NCBI GenBank assembly: GCA_018873225.1
Contig: JAEILZ010000009.1
Location: 1,727,501-1,791,500 of the forward strand
Direction: 5' to 3'
Length of the DNA: 64,000 bases
Source of the DNA: [Phialemoniopsis] sp. UDSM-2020
Taxonomy: Eukaryota; Ascomycota; Sordariomycetes; Thyridiales; Thyridiaceae
Within the stretch, counting starts at the first letter, position 1; each line of letters starts with the position of its first letter. Under the pieces are notes generated by a model. The model saw nothing but the letters and a program-made list of their open reading frames with translations, made no database searches and had not been told where the DNA came from. The translations under genes and the position numbers were made by a program. Shown here piece after piece: positions 10,171 to 21,700 of the stretch.

Positions 10171-11430
10171 TCATGCTGGGGCTGCGGCCGCCGCATCTGC
10201 CTCTGGCACTGCGATCGGTGCCTGCGCTCCCGGTGCCATTGGAGGAGGCTGCTCGGCTTCTTCTATAGCCTTCTTTTGTTCTTCAGGAGTTAGTGCGTCA
10301 AAGGCTGCCACATCTGCGTCCCATTTGTTCACACAGTCCACGTTCCAGTTGCAGCGCTCAACCTCCCCAAAGACTGGATGTCTAAATCGCGGGTGTTTGC
10401 TCGGCCAGTTCGAAGCATGATAGTGATGCTTCACAAGTGCTCCCCTCGAGTTGTGGTTGCCCGAGTCCGAGTGGCCTTGGCCAGCTGCGAAGGCCTCCAC
10501 GTTGAGTATCAGTACTCTGCTCACGATCTTGGACTCGTCCAGGTCGTGGAAATTATCCCAGGTGATGGTCGAGCCGTGGGTTTGCTCGTTCATCTGCTCG
10601 ATGATAGCGGCGGTGAAGGCGGATGGGCCAGTACCGCTGATCACCTCGTCAAAGTCGAGCTCGACTTCGGAGATGGACACCTTTTGCTTGGCGGCAATGT
10701 CGCTCAGCCATGACATGATGTTTTCAATCAGCTTCATCATGACGGGTAGTCGTGGCTTGGCCATGAATGTCCACTGGCAGAAGGATTGTGATTTCTTGCC
10801 AAGGATGTGGTGGTCCTTGAACAAAGGCTGATCGATCTCCACGCCCACCACCATGTCGATATCCTTCTCATCCCATCGCTCGGGAATGAACCTCTCGACG
10901 GGCTTGAGGTCTTCGACGTCGATGTCGGCGTACACACCGCCCTCGGCATACATGATCATGTAGCGGAGAAGGTCCGCTTTGATGATGGTCGCATTGATGG
11001 CCCGGTACATGTCGACAATGTCCGGTCTGTCGAAGCCGTCCGGACCAAAGTGCTCTTCGACGTATGACATGTCGTTGTTGTCAGTCAGCACTTCATATCG
11101 ATATTCGGGGTTCTTGGCGGTCCAGGTCTTGGCAGTGACAGAGTCTCGCTGCTCCATGTTGAACGGATCGATCTTCCAGCTTTGCCATATCTTCTTGGGA
11201 AAGTACATGGTCGTGCCCATATCTGGTGTGTTCCGGTGGGAAGACCCGCGTTTGTGAAAGCCACTCTTTGGCTTTGGCAGGCCGCCAAAGAGGTCTGCAT
11301 TGAGGATAATCATAAGGATAACCAAACATCCTACATAGAGTGGGATGCATCTTCGCATCTGGGTGGGAATACGATTTCGGAACGCGGCCGTCGAGGCAGC
11401 AAGCCTCGGCGAGCTGAGTGGTGAGGCCAT
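10171..11430 (-). CDS. Och1/Hoc1-like alpha-1,6-mannosyltransferase (GT32)
   Basis: Single exon, 419 residues, ATG 11430. It is a type II membrane protein: a short Arg-rich cytosolic tail, a signal anchor at about residues 28-47 (CIPLYVGCLVILMII), then a luminal catalytic domain. GT32 landmarks are FPKKIWQSWK (77-86), the ADLLRYMIMYAEGGVYAD segment, and the DXD metal/GDP-mannose motif at D169-I170-D171. TGPSAFT and VKHHYHASNW occur further on, as in Och1-type enzymes. The enzyme would add mannose to N-glycan or mannan chains in the Golgi. The last 45 residues are Ala/Pro/Glu-rich and probably disordered. Which GT32 subfamily (Och1, Hoc1 or another) cannot be settled from motifs alone. Confidence 0.88.
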   Translation of the reverse strand: MASPLSSPRLAASTAAFRNRIPTQMRRCIPLYVGCLVILMIILNADLFGGLPKPKSGFHKRGSSHRNTPDMGTTMYFPKKIWQSWKIDPFNMEQRDSVTAKTWTAKNPEYRYEVLTDNNDMSYVEEHFGPDGFDRPDIVDMYRAINATIIKADLLRYMIMYAEGGVYADIDVEDLKPVERFIPERWDEKDIDMVVGVEIDQPLFKDHHILGKKSQSFCQWTFMAKPRLPVMMKLIENIMSWLSDIAAKQKVSISEVELDFDEVISGTGPSAFTAAIIEQMNEQTHGSTITWDNFHDLDESKIVSRVLILNVEAFAAGQGHSDSGNHNSRGALVKHHYHASNWPSKHPRFRHPVFGEVERCNWNVDCVNKWDADVAAFDALTPEEQKKAIEEAEQPPPMAPGAQAPIAVPEADAAAAAPA

Positions 11431-12637
11431 CTCAGAGCTGATCCGATGTTGTCACCTGCAGTGCCTCATGGACGGACTCGATGGGAACAAAGTTCGAAAG
11501 TAGGGAGACTGGAGGAAGAAGCTGAGGGCCGAGTGCAACACAACGAGGTTTTTACAAGCTTTCAGACCCAGGATCGATCATGCGGAGACATCGGGGCACA
11601 ATATCGCTCCAAGCCCTGACTTATCAACCCTTCTCATCTTGTCATCAAAAGTAGCGGAGCCGAGTGGAACAATTGCTAGCATGTGGATAGGGGAATTCCC
11701 AGTCACGGAAAGGTACAATGGTACAGTTACATCTCCTCATCCCAGGAGATCGCAGGTTGCAGTGCCTTTTCGTCGCAAAACTCCTTTTTCGTCCCTGGCT
11801 TACACCAGACAGACCCCGGCTTCAATTTGGGAGCCCACGCCCCCTCCCCACACACCCCCGATGCCTCCGCACCCCACCCCAGCAGTACTCCAACACTAAA
11901 CCGCCTTCAGTAATGGCCGATGCGGGTTTACAGGTCAATCAAGCAGCGTGAAAAAGCTTGGTGTTTGATCCTGGCACTTTCGATCGTTACTGGCTCCTCT
12001 GACTTTCAGCGCAGGAGAACCGGCTCTCGAGAATGCGCCGCCCGTCCCACCCCTCACGACTCACGAGGATGAGCCGCGGAACAGCCGCGTCGATCGCCAG
12101 GCCCTGTCTCGTAGGGTTAGGCGCAGCCGTTGGCAACCACACAGTTGCATGTGAAATGCAACGGGGCGCGCATCGAATAGGGGCGATCGCAGGAACTGTT
12201 CAGCGAGCCCTGCAAAACTGGCCGGCATGCCCCGGAACGGTGACCGGGGTAGGAGAGCTGGGTCGCTTCAAGTTGGACGATCTTGGCCCAATACAGGCCA
12301 GTGCTTTAATCCACTCTCGAGGACTCGTCAACATACCCACCAACTAGGTCGGGATTCCTGCCCCTGCCTCGGACACCCTGGTTGACCCTGACCCTTTCCT
12401 GGCTTGTGAAATCTTCGCTGGTGCATACCTACTGCACTGGGGATATCAGGTCCACTGTGATGGAACTCGAGGGTTGATCAGAACTTCCCAAGACAGGGTG
12501 GGAGACTCAGGTTGCTCAAAGACTTGAAATCTTAGCCCTGCTTGCAAACCCTCCATGACATGAAGACTACACCCTTCTGATTGAACAGCTTTCCTCAAAA
12601 GCTCTGTTTCCTATTATTCCTTTCTCAGAGCGTCGCC
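11431..12637. promoter_or_regulatory. Divergent upstream region GT32 / acyltransferase
   Basis: 1.2 kb between start codons, with C-rich runs near 11830-11885. No named operator or RNA gene is identified. Confidence 0.35.
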
Positions 12638-14134
12638 ATGGCTCCCAACCAACTGGGCATACTGGACCAGGGTGACTGGGAAGATGTTCAAGTCAAACAG
12701 GAGTGGACGCCTGTTTGGAAGCCCGCCATGCCGGCTCGGCTCCGGAGGCTCAGTCCCGGTCGCCTTCACTCATGGTTCTGGCCAAAGTCGAATGGTTCGC
12801 AGCAGCTTAGGCCAACGGCATGGCTAGATGGGCTCAGAGGCTTCGCCGCCTTTCTAGTGTACTGGCAGCATCACGAACTCTGGGCCCACGACCACGACAC
12901 GGAGAATGTCATCTTTGAGAATGCGTTCGGCTACAACCAGAAATTCTATCTTGTCAGCTTTCCGGGTCTGCGGCTGTTCTTTACCGGGGGCCATTTTGCT
13001 GTTGCCATCTTCTTCGTCATTTCCGGCTATGTGCTGTCTGCCAAGCCGCTGAAGCTCATCCACGACGGCGAGTTCTTGAAACTGGGCGACAATGTCGCGT
13101 CCGCACTCTTTAGGCGGTGGTTTCGCCTGTACCTGCCCATCATCGGCACCACGTTCATCTACATGACGATGTGGCACGCCTTTGGCATCTGGGTCAGCAA
13201 TGCCACGGCCAAAGGCAGCTGGGGCGACGAGGTGTGGGCTTGGTACGCCGAATTCAAGAACTTCAGCTACCTCTTCAACAGCGGAGGCCTGCCCTGGTTC
13301 TCGTACAACGTCCATCTATGGTCCATCCCCTTGGAGATGAAAGGCTCTATCGTCGTCTACACAGTCGCCCTAGCGATATCGAGATGCACAAGGAACGCCC
13401 GGCTGTGGATCATGTCTGGGCTCATCTTCTACTTCCTCTATGTCGCGGACGCGTACTACTGCGCCCTTTTCATCGCTGGCATGATGCTCGGCGAGCTTGA
13501 CCTGCTGGCCAACAAAGGCGAGCTGCCGCACTTCCTTGCGCGGCTGGAGCCGGCCAAGGAGTTCATCTACTACCACCTCTTCGCCATCGGCATTTATCTC
13601 GCGGGTGTGCCGAACCAAAATGACGATCTCAACCAGCTCAGGAAGAACAGGGGCTGGTATTACCTGTCGTTCCTCAAGCCTCAGGCCGTCTTCGACTACA
13701 AGTGGTTTTATCTATTCTGGGCCGCAGTCCTCGTCATCTCAGCGACACCGCGGATCCGCTGGCTCAAGCCCTTCTTCGAGACGCGCTTCTGCCAATACTT
13801 GGGCCGCATCTCGTACGCTCTATATCTCGTCCATGGCCCGGTGCTCTCGATGCTCGGCGAGCGCCTCTACATGGCCGTGGGGTGGCAGGAATGGCGGGCT
13901 AAGGAGTACCTGCCGGGCTGGTACAACAAGCTGCCGATTCCGCGCGTGGGACCGATGGGCCTTGAACTCTCGTTCTTGCTACCACATTTGATCCTGCTGC
14001 CACTCACGTTCTGGGCCGCGGAGATGGTGACACGGTTCATAGATGAGCCGAGCGTTACGTTCCCAGCGTGGTTGTACAGGAAGGCAACAGGGGCTGAGAA
14101 TCAGCCACAGCAGGTTGTCAAGGGGCCCGAGTAG
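12638..14134 (+). CDS. Membrane acyltransferase 3 family protein
   Basis: Single exon, 498 residues from ATG 12638; the frame is open further upstream but without an ATG. The acyltransferase_3 domain (PF01757) runs from about residue 65 (LDGLRGFAAFLVYWQHHE, where the His in the first membrane segment is the usual catalytic residue) to about 480. Other landmarks are FFTGGHFAVAIFFVISGYV, RRWFRLYLP, NVHLWSIPLEMKGSI and YLGRISYALYLVHGP. About ten hydrophobic segments are visible. Such proteins move acyl groups onto sugars, lipids or small molecules at membranes. In plant-pathogenic fungi close relatives were called hard-surface-induced proteins, but the substrate is unknown. Confidence 0.88.
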   Translation: MAPNQLGILDQGDWEDVQVKQEWTPVWKPAMPARLRRLSPGRLHSWFWPKSNGSQQLRPTAWLDGLRGFAAFLVYWQHHELWAHDHDTENVIFENAFGYNQKFYLVSFPGLRLFFTGGHFAVAIFFVISGYVLSAKPLKLIHDGEFLKLGDNVASALFRRWFRLYLPIIGTTFIYMTMWHAFGIWVSNATAKGSWGDEVWAWYAEFKNFSYLFNSGGLPWFSYNVHLWSIPLEMKGSIVVYTVALAISRCTRNARLWIMSGLIFYFLYVADAYYCALFIAGMMLGELDLLANKGELPHFLARLEPAKEFIYYHLFAIGIYLAGVPNQNDDLNQLRKNRGWYYLSFLKPQAVFDYKWFYLFWAAVLVISATPRIRWLKPFFETRFCQYLGRISYALYLVHGPVLSMLGERLYMAVGWQEWRAKEYLPGWYNKLPIPRVGPMGLELSFLLPHLILLPLTFWAAEMVTRFIDEPSVTFPAWLYRKATGAENQPQQVVKGPE

Positions 14135-16685
14135 ACACTATTTACTGCAATTATTATGCAATTCACCGTTTTGTCATGCATTGCATTGGTGCCAGCCGCT
14201 ATATCTAGAGTTCGTGACTGACAGGATCCTTCTAAGGCTTGATTTGACGGTGCCTGCATCGACGGCGTGAGATGTCAATGTAGCTGGTGGCATAAGCTTC
14301 TCTTAGAGTCACACACAACCTACAGCAGTCATTGTAAGGGTCCGTCACCCGCTGCGGCGATTTCACTTCTGTGTCTTAGAACTAGGTACGGTCCAGTCCA
14401 GCTTGCCGTTGTCGCAAACTAATGGCAGGCCGGTCGCTTTCCCCCTCCCCCCATGTGCGGAGGTCTGGCGGCCCCAGAGGTTCGGGTTCGTCGAGCGAGC
14501 TGAGACATTGGGGTAAGAATAGTTTCTTCGCGAGAGGTCGGTCCTTTCGCGTGTTGATCGGCATGCACCAACAGCCCACCCCGACTCACCCGGTTTTTGT
14601 TTCTTGTCAGTGAGGGCATTGTTCCTGTTTCTCGCTGCTGTTTGCAGACCCGGTTTTTGATGTGATTGGCCCCGCCGGCTTTCTCCAGCTTCAGCTTCGG
14701 TGTGTTACTGCGAGCACGCGACCTCGGTGTACAAAGCCCTTCGATCAACCCAAAGCTTGCTTGCACTCGTTGCTTCCATTAGTGCCTCACTCGACTCATC
14801 GACCAAATCCTTGATCAAGGCACATCACTCAATCATTATCATGACGTCGGCAGCCAATATCAACGACCGTTGTCCCTTTCATATCGGAGAGTTTCCCTTA
14901 GCCTCCTCTCTTACAACCCCCCCCCTCTTCCCTTAGCCTCCCGGACGACCTGCCAACTTTGGCAAGTGGGTACCGGCAAACGGCGCCGTTAGCCAAGATT
15001 GCAGTGATCCCGCACCAGCAAGAACAGACCCCGGCTCGGCGGGATATGCCATCCAACAGCAGACCAGGGGTTCTTTTGACGAATTTTAGCATGTGTGTGT
15101 ACAGCAGCCACTGGGGCTAGAAAGCAAGAAGAAGACCTCTTAGCTTGCCTGGGGTTTGAAGGTGGTGTGGCGTCCGGGGCACATTAAATGGCGCTGGTCT
15201 GCTTGTCTGCCTCGGAAGCACATGCTCAGAAACAGCGCTGTCAAGACCACTTGGACAGCATGTCGGGGTAAGAAAGAATTAAACTCTGTCACATCATATA
15301 CTCAAATCGCAATAGACTTTGGCTTGACAGCCTCTCTCATCCCGTGGCGAGATGCTTCGGTGTTCTAGATCCATTCCAATATTAGCCTTTCCATGTGCAC
15401 AATCCGTATAATTTCGTATCATTTATTGGAATGTATCAGTCTTGCCAGGGGATCGTGCACATCGTCGGGCCACAGTACTTTCTTCACGCGGCATTGTTCT
15501 GCACATGAGATGTGATCGACCCCCTTCATCAACCATGTGGATAACGAGTACCCCCGCGCAGCAGCAGGGGTGGTTACTCTGTTCACACCCCTCCTTTTCT
15601 CATGACCCTCGTCTCTGCTCCTCCACTGATTACTATCAGTTCTCCATCTCGAAACATTGCCCCCTCCTCCTCTTGGATCCCCATGGGGCTGGGCTGGGGA
15701 GAGAGATGTGGATGGGAATACAAGGTGAGCCGAGGGATGGATAGAATTCTGGGAAGAATTTCCCGCGTGATACTTGGCAAGAAGCTTGGCTGCAAGGTTG
15801 AGGCTGGGGAAGTGGTCTTGGTCTCTTGTTCGTATTCAGACATAAGAGCTGTTGGCACGTCATTAGCACATGTTGCTGCTGCGCAGACTGGACTCGTGTC
15901 GAGGCTTGTGGACAGGATCACTGCAATACGCTGTCTTGCTAATGTTGTACGGCTCAGCAGTAGGTATCATGATCCTGTGTCCTACGTAAATCAACAACAT
16001 CCACGTCCTTGATCATACCACGCTGGTAGGTAGAACCTATCACAATGATCCAAAATCATATCACAAGTCCGGTCTTGCCTCCTCCGGATCTGCTCCAAGA
16101 AAACCCCACCGCGAATCAATAGATCGTGGGGCCCCAACACATGTGCCCGCTACGACGCATCATCGTCAAGTTCCTGATCCAGTGCCGAGGTTACATTCCT
16201 CTGAGCCCAGCCCTACACCCACCGTCACAACGGGGTGGCTAGTTCGGCTCCGACCTTGAGCATTCCAACTCCGCATTGTGCTAGACGCTCCTAAGCGCCC
16301 AAGCGGAGGCGTAGAGCGGTGTAAGGTGGAGAGCTGAAAGGACATCGCCCTGGCTACTTCCATGCTGCACTCGGCATGTGATGACCGGTTGTTATGGCAG
16401 CACTCGGATCGAACCGGATGCACGACAAGCCACCAGGAATAGGATCCTGCCCAGTGATACGAGGATCTAGTGATGCGGCTGATGGCAAATTGCATCCTGA
16501 AGAGGGGAAAGGAAGTAGCTGGGACTGATGCAACGAGAGGCTGGGACAAGGCCCTTTTCGCATGTGTTGCACATGAGGCACCAGCTCGGCTCAGCTTGAC
16601 GGGTCGCTTCCTCTCTCAAACTCCGTCTTGGCGCCATAGCTGCTGCACGGAAAACATCTCTTTGCTTGAAATCTTAGGAGAGCTT
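14135..16685. other. Long convergent intergenic region, 2.55 kb
   Basis: Lies between two stop codons, where fungal spacing is usually short. It contains a CT-rich leader-like stretch before an ATG at 14841 with a 31-codon ORF. A 14-bp perfect direct repeat occurs at 14893-14906 and 14928-14941. No known domain, tRNA or transposon feature is seen. Confidence 0.4.
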
Positions 16686-18054
16686 TCACGGAGCAACCAT
16701 CCTCATCTTCATCATAGCAAGCTCAGAACTCTTGGCCCATATGCCATCCGGCGTCTGACGGTAGCACATGAGCTTGCCCTCGTCACCGACACTGCCAAGG
16801 ATCTGGCCGTCGTCGTCAAAGCCTACCCTCCAGACCGGCGTCCGGTGGCTCTCGAGCTTGGACAGCTCCTTGACCGTGTGCTTGATCTGCCCGGGCTGGC
16901 CTGTGTACCGACGGTCGCCGTGCATCTCCGTCTTCTCGATCTCGGCCCGGATGCCGGATGCCGGGGACGACTGCTGCGCGGAGCCGTTTGCGGCCTGCGA
17001 CCTGTGGTCTCGCGCGTGGTCTTTGTCTTTGCCGCCCCTGATGAGGTCCTCGCTAGACCAGGACCTGCCGTCGTCGGGTGAGAACGGGGTGTCGACACGC
17101 GCGACCCGGACGTAGCCGTCCTGGCATGCTGTAGCGACGATGTCGTAGCCTCTGATATTGCCCGGCGCCCAGGCGACGTCCCGGACCAGTCCCCTGTGCC
17201 CTGAGATCTCGACTGCTAGATAGAACTGCTTGCTCGAGCCCGTCATTCCGTAGGTCGATGTCGTGATCTCCCTCGTCCTGTAGATCTTGACAGAGTCCAT
17301 CGCCGCGACGACCAGCCCCAGGGCATCTGTTGGGAGCCCGGCCCTAAGCGCCGTGTAGCAAGGTTCCGGGTTCGGATCGAAGCAGACCCTGAAGCTCGTC
17401 TCCTCGCCGCGACTGGGCTTTGCACACACTGTGAACTCGTCCATGTTTGTGTATTCAGCCAGGTTCTCGGGCTGCTCGTTCTCAAAGACCGACAGCGTGC
17501 CGTCCGAGGCCAGCAGAGCCAGGTATGTATGCCTCGTCTCCTCGTTGTGCTTCATAGAGAAGGATCGATACGGGGCGCGGCTGGAGCGCGTCTCAAAGGC
17601 TGCTTTGGCGTTGTCCTTTGCGCGCTGGCTGAATCGCCGGCCGGGCGCGGCGGCGGGGTCCTCGGCCCAGAGCTTGAACCGGCCCTCGATGCCAAGGGAG
17701 GCTAGGAGGTTGGGATAGATGGTCGGGGGAAGCCATTGGAGCTGTAGAATTCATCAATCAGCATGCTCTCTTGATGCTTCGAGCCATATCCAGCTGCGAC
17801 ACTGAGCTCGGGCGCAATTGACGTACCTCGAGGATCTCCCCGCCGTGAGCTCCCCAATTGTCACAATGACGCCACACGCCATCGCGATGTCGGTTGAAGA
17901 CGCGAATCTTGCCGTCTACGGAACCGGTGGCGCAGCGGTCGCCGTAGCTGTTGAAGGCGACGGCCTGGACGATGTCCTGGTGGCCGTGTTTCATGAGCAT
18001 CTCGAATCGTGTCTGCTCCTCTGCGGACAGAGGTTCGCTGAGGGAGGGAGCCAT
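16686..18054 (-). CDS. SEH1: Nucleoporin SEH1
   Basis: Two exons: 17827-18054 and 16686-17741, with an 85-nt intron (GTACGT...TTCTACAG); 427 residues. It is a WD40 propeller. The first blade is typical for SEH1: KHGHQDIVQAVAFNSYG, then RCATGSVDGKIRVF. Later blades include GGEILELQWLPP, LASLGIEGRFKLW, GHRGLVRDVAWAP with DIVATACQDGYVRV, and HRTPVWRVGFDDDGQILGS. SEH1 belongs to the Y-shaped (Nup84/107) complex of the nuclear pore and also to the SEA/GATOR2 complex that controls TORC1 at the vacuole. An in-frame upstream ATG exists at 18114, but the domain does not need it. It diverges from the NACHT-WD40 gene. Confidence 0.9.
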
Positions 18055-18773
18055 CGCCGCTGGAGATCCCGCCGTCCGAAGGTGGTCAATATGAATGCGC
18101 CTTAGGGCATACACGAAGTGGGGGAGGTAAGCTTTCCGGGTCGGGTCCGTCGTGGATGCTGGCAGGTGGTTCGTCGAGTCGTGGAAACCTTGAAGGATTT
18201 GGGCTGTGGAGGGAGCTCTAGTCGCCCGTGAGTTTTAGTGGGGAGAGAACCTCAATCTTCCTTCTCTTATCATCAACACCATACGGAACATTACCCCAAG
18301 GAAGTCGTTATGAGTCCGCAAATCTCTCCTACAACATAGACATGGACTCACAAATGACGGATAAAGAGATGGAATATCGTTCTATACAACAATGCCGACT
18401 TGGCGGCACATACGGCAAGCGTTGCGGACCCCTCGATGAACCACATCTTGCGTATTAGCCCCTGAGTACAATTGAGTAGAGTCCGCGACAACTGATCTGA
18501 GCTGGTACGCCATCTCATCTCGTTAACGTCTAGGCGCTATGCGCTGATAGCAAACAGTATGGGCAGCATTTCGGCGCTTGTGTGACCAATCATGGCTGCA
18601 TTTTCCCACAGTGTTGTCATTATCAGGCTGTCCAGGCCAAGCACATCAGCCTCAGCCTGAGCATTGGTGAGGAGGGGTCAGGCATCTTGCGCTGATTTAT
18701 CCACTCGGTCCGGTCGCTGCAGCCTTTTGCTCCTCTATCTCATTGCGGCGCTCTTCCGCATTACTTCGCAACC
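18055..18773. promoter_or_regulatory. Divergent promoter region SEH1 / NLR-like gene
   Basis: 719 bases between start codons. A CT-rich leader (about 18700-18765) precedes the NLR-like ATG. No named site is recognised. Confidence 0.35.
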
Positions 18774-21700
18774 ATGGCGTCTGACCCGAAGAAAGAGGGA
18801 TTGGATCGACTTCGAGAAAAGCAGTGGAATGACGCATACGAGGGGCTGGAAATCACCGAACCCAAGGTATTCAAGGCTTACGAGGATATGATCTCCCGGG
18901 AGCTGCTCGGCGGCCTCCCTGTGTCAAAGTGTACCGACATTGTAGAAAGACGCCGGAAACGATCTAAGCAGATGAATAAAGTTGTCGAACTGGGACTGGA
19001 GCGCACTCGGAAGGAGGCCGCTTTCAAAGGGCGGGTTCGCCGAGGGTATGATACTTTCAAAAGTTTCAAAGATCTTGTCGACAAGTCTCTCGAGGCGTCA
19101 CCGGAGGCCGCGTTGGCTTGGGCTTGCACTTGTTTCTCTCTCGAGGTTAGTCCAACGACGCAATCCTGTAACAAAGCGAGCACTGACGTTTTCTACTAGA
19201 TACTCTCGAGCTGCATTACTCAGCCCGGAATCAACAGAGATGGCCTCGAATATGTCATCACTAACATGGACTGGTATTGGAGTCTCTCGAAGCTTCTTTT
19301 CGAAGACAAGGCAGGCATGGACGCTGCTCTGAGGGATCAACTCGGAAACAGTATTACAACTTTCTACCAGAAGCTTCTCCTGTATCAGATGAGAAGTGCT
19401 TGCATCTACCGCAAAAAGCGCATTGCAGTCATCTTCAGGGACGCCTTGAAGCTGGATGACTGGCAGGGCAAGGTGGACGAAATCAAGACTGCTGAAAAGG
19501 AGTTCAGAGAGAAGACCTCCCAGTACAACGATGAAGCCACCATCGCACAATTATCGAATATGAAGTCGAAAATTACAGAATCCATCCACGACCTCCGTGT
19601 CTCTCAGGAGACGGCAAGGGAGGATGACAAAAACAAAGACGCTCTCAAGGATCTCCACATCACGGATCCTCGAAAAGACAAGCAACGCATTGAAGAGCTG
19701 AAGGGTGGGCTGTTCGAAGATTCGTTTCGTTGGATACTCGATCATCAAGATTATCAACATTGGAGAAGCGATCCAGACTCTAGACTGCTCTGGATCAAAG
19801 GGGACCCAGGCAAGGGGAAGACTATGTTGCTCTGCGGCATTATCAATGAGCTTCATAAAAACGACCCTACGACCATCACATCATACTTTTTCTGCCAGGC
19901 GACAGAGGAGAGACTCAATACAGCTACGAGCGTCTTAAGGGGTCTTCTTTTTCTTCTCCTCAAGCGTCTTCCGCTCCTGTTCTCACATTTACGGGAGGAG
20001 TACGACTCCACAGGCAGAGACTTATTTACAAATCATAACGCTTGGAGTGCCATGTCAATCATACTCACCTCGATTTTGAGTACACCATTGCTAGATGGCG
20101 CGGTGATTGTGGTCGATGCACTTGATGAGTGTGAAGGAGAAAGCCGCCCTCACCTTGTCAAGCTCATCTCTCGCCTATCTGCCTCCTTTCCTGCCAAGTG
20201 GATCATTTCAAGCCGGAACTGGCCAGAAATCGAACGTGACCTCCAGCCAGATACGGTGTCTTCAAAAGTTCGCCTTCAACTCGAGATGAACCAAGACCTA
20301 GTGACTGCGGCCATCAACTCTTTCATTGAGCACAAGGTGCACGACTTGAAGTACAAGCCCGAAATAAGCATGACAATTGTCAAGTACCTGAAAGATCAGG
20401 CCAATGGTACGTTCCTATGGGTAGCATTGGTGTGCCAGGCGCTTGCCAAGCAGAGCAGATTCCGTGGGTCCATAGAGAGGAAACTGAAGGAGTTCCCGGC
20501 CGGTCTTGACGCGTTATATATGAGAATGGCGAAAGGCATCAGCGACTCTGAAGATCCGAATATTTGTTGGCAGATTCTGTCCTTCGCTTCCGTGGCTTAT
20601 CGGCCTCTCAGTCTCCGAGAGATGCTCGTCTCAATCGACTGGGAATACCCTGGCGAACTTCACAGTGTTATTATTGAGCAGAGTGGTGACTCTGACGAGA
20701 TTGACATTGAAGCACTGCGGGATATTGTTCTATCTTGTGGTTCTTTTATTACCATTCGAAAGGACATGATATATTTCATCCACCAGTCAGCCCGGGAGTT
20801 TGTCCGCAAAGACGGGATTATTCCATCCAGGCTGAACAGCATTGCTCGACGGCATGAGGTCGCCCTTCTAAAATCCCTAGAACTCTTGAGTCAAACCCTT
20901 CGACGTGATATCTATGGTCTCAAGGATCCCGGAATCGCAACCAAAAAGATCTCGCCGCCGAATCCCGATCCGTTGGTGCCGATTGTGTACCATGTCCAGT
21001 TCTGGGTCGACCACCTCTGCGACTGGCACAAGCTGGCAACGGAAGACAAGACAAATGACAGGGAGTTGAAGAGAGTCTACGATTTCCTGTGCGCAAAGAT
21101 CCTCTACTGGTTGGAAGCGCACAGCCTGCTCAGCGACATTCCGAGGGCCCTCAAGTCCATTGTCCATCTTGTCGAGTTGGCCGTGAGTCCAGTCCACATC
21201 AATCAAGCCACGAGTTCCGTAAACACTATACTGACACTATACATCGCAGAAAATAACAAAAGCAGACAAGCTGCTTGACTTGTCTGAGGACGCTCATCGT
21301 TTTGTATCCTTCTTCAGAGATGCGGTAGAGCCGGCGCCGCTACAGATATACGCAACGGCGCTCCTTTTCAGTCCAGCCCGGAGCACTCTGCGGCAATTGT
21401 TCTTCGATACAGACGGTCCTAAATGGGCTACACTGCATCCAGGACCAGACCTCGAGTGGAATGGTCATGTTCACATACTGAAATCGAGTTTTCACAGCCG
21501 CCTCGTCTTCTCGCCGTCTGGCCGGCATCTGGCATCAGTGGCGTCCGACGGAGTCGAAATCTGGGATACACTTACCGGCGAGAAGACAACGACCGTCGTC
21601 CCTGACGGTTACATTAGGGATGTAGTCTTTGCATCAGACAAAGACTACATTGTGATCGCATGTAATAAATGCCAAGTATGGAATTGTTTGACGGGAAAGC

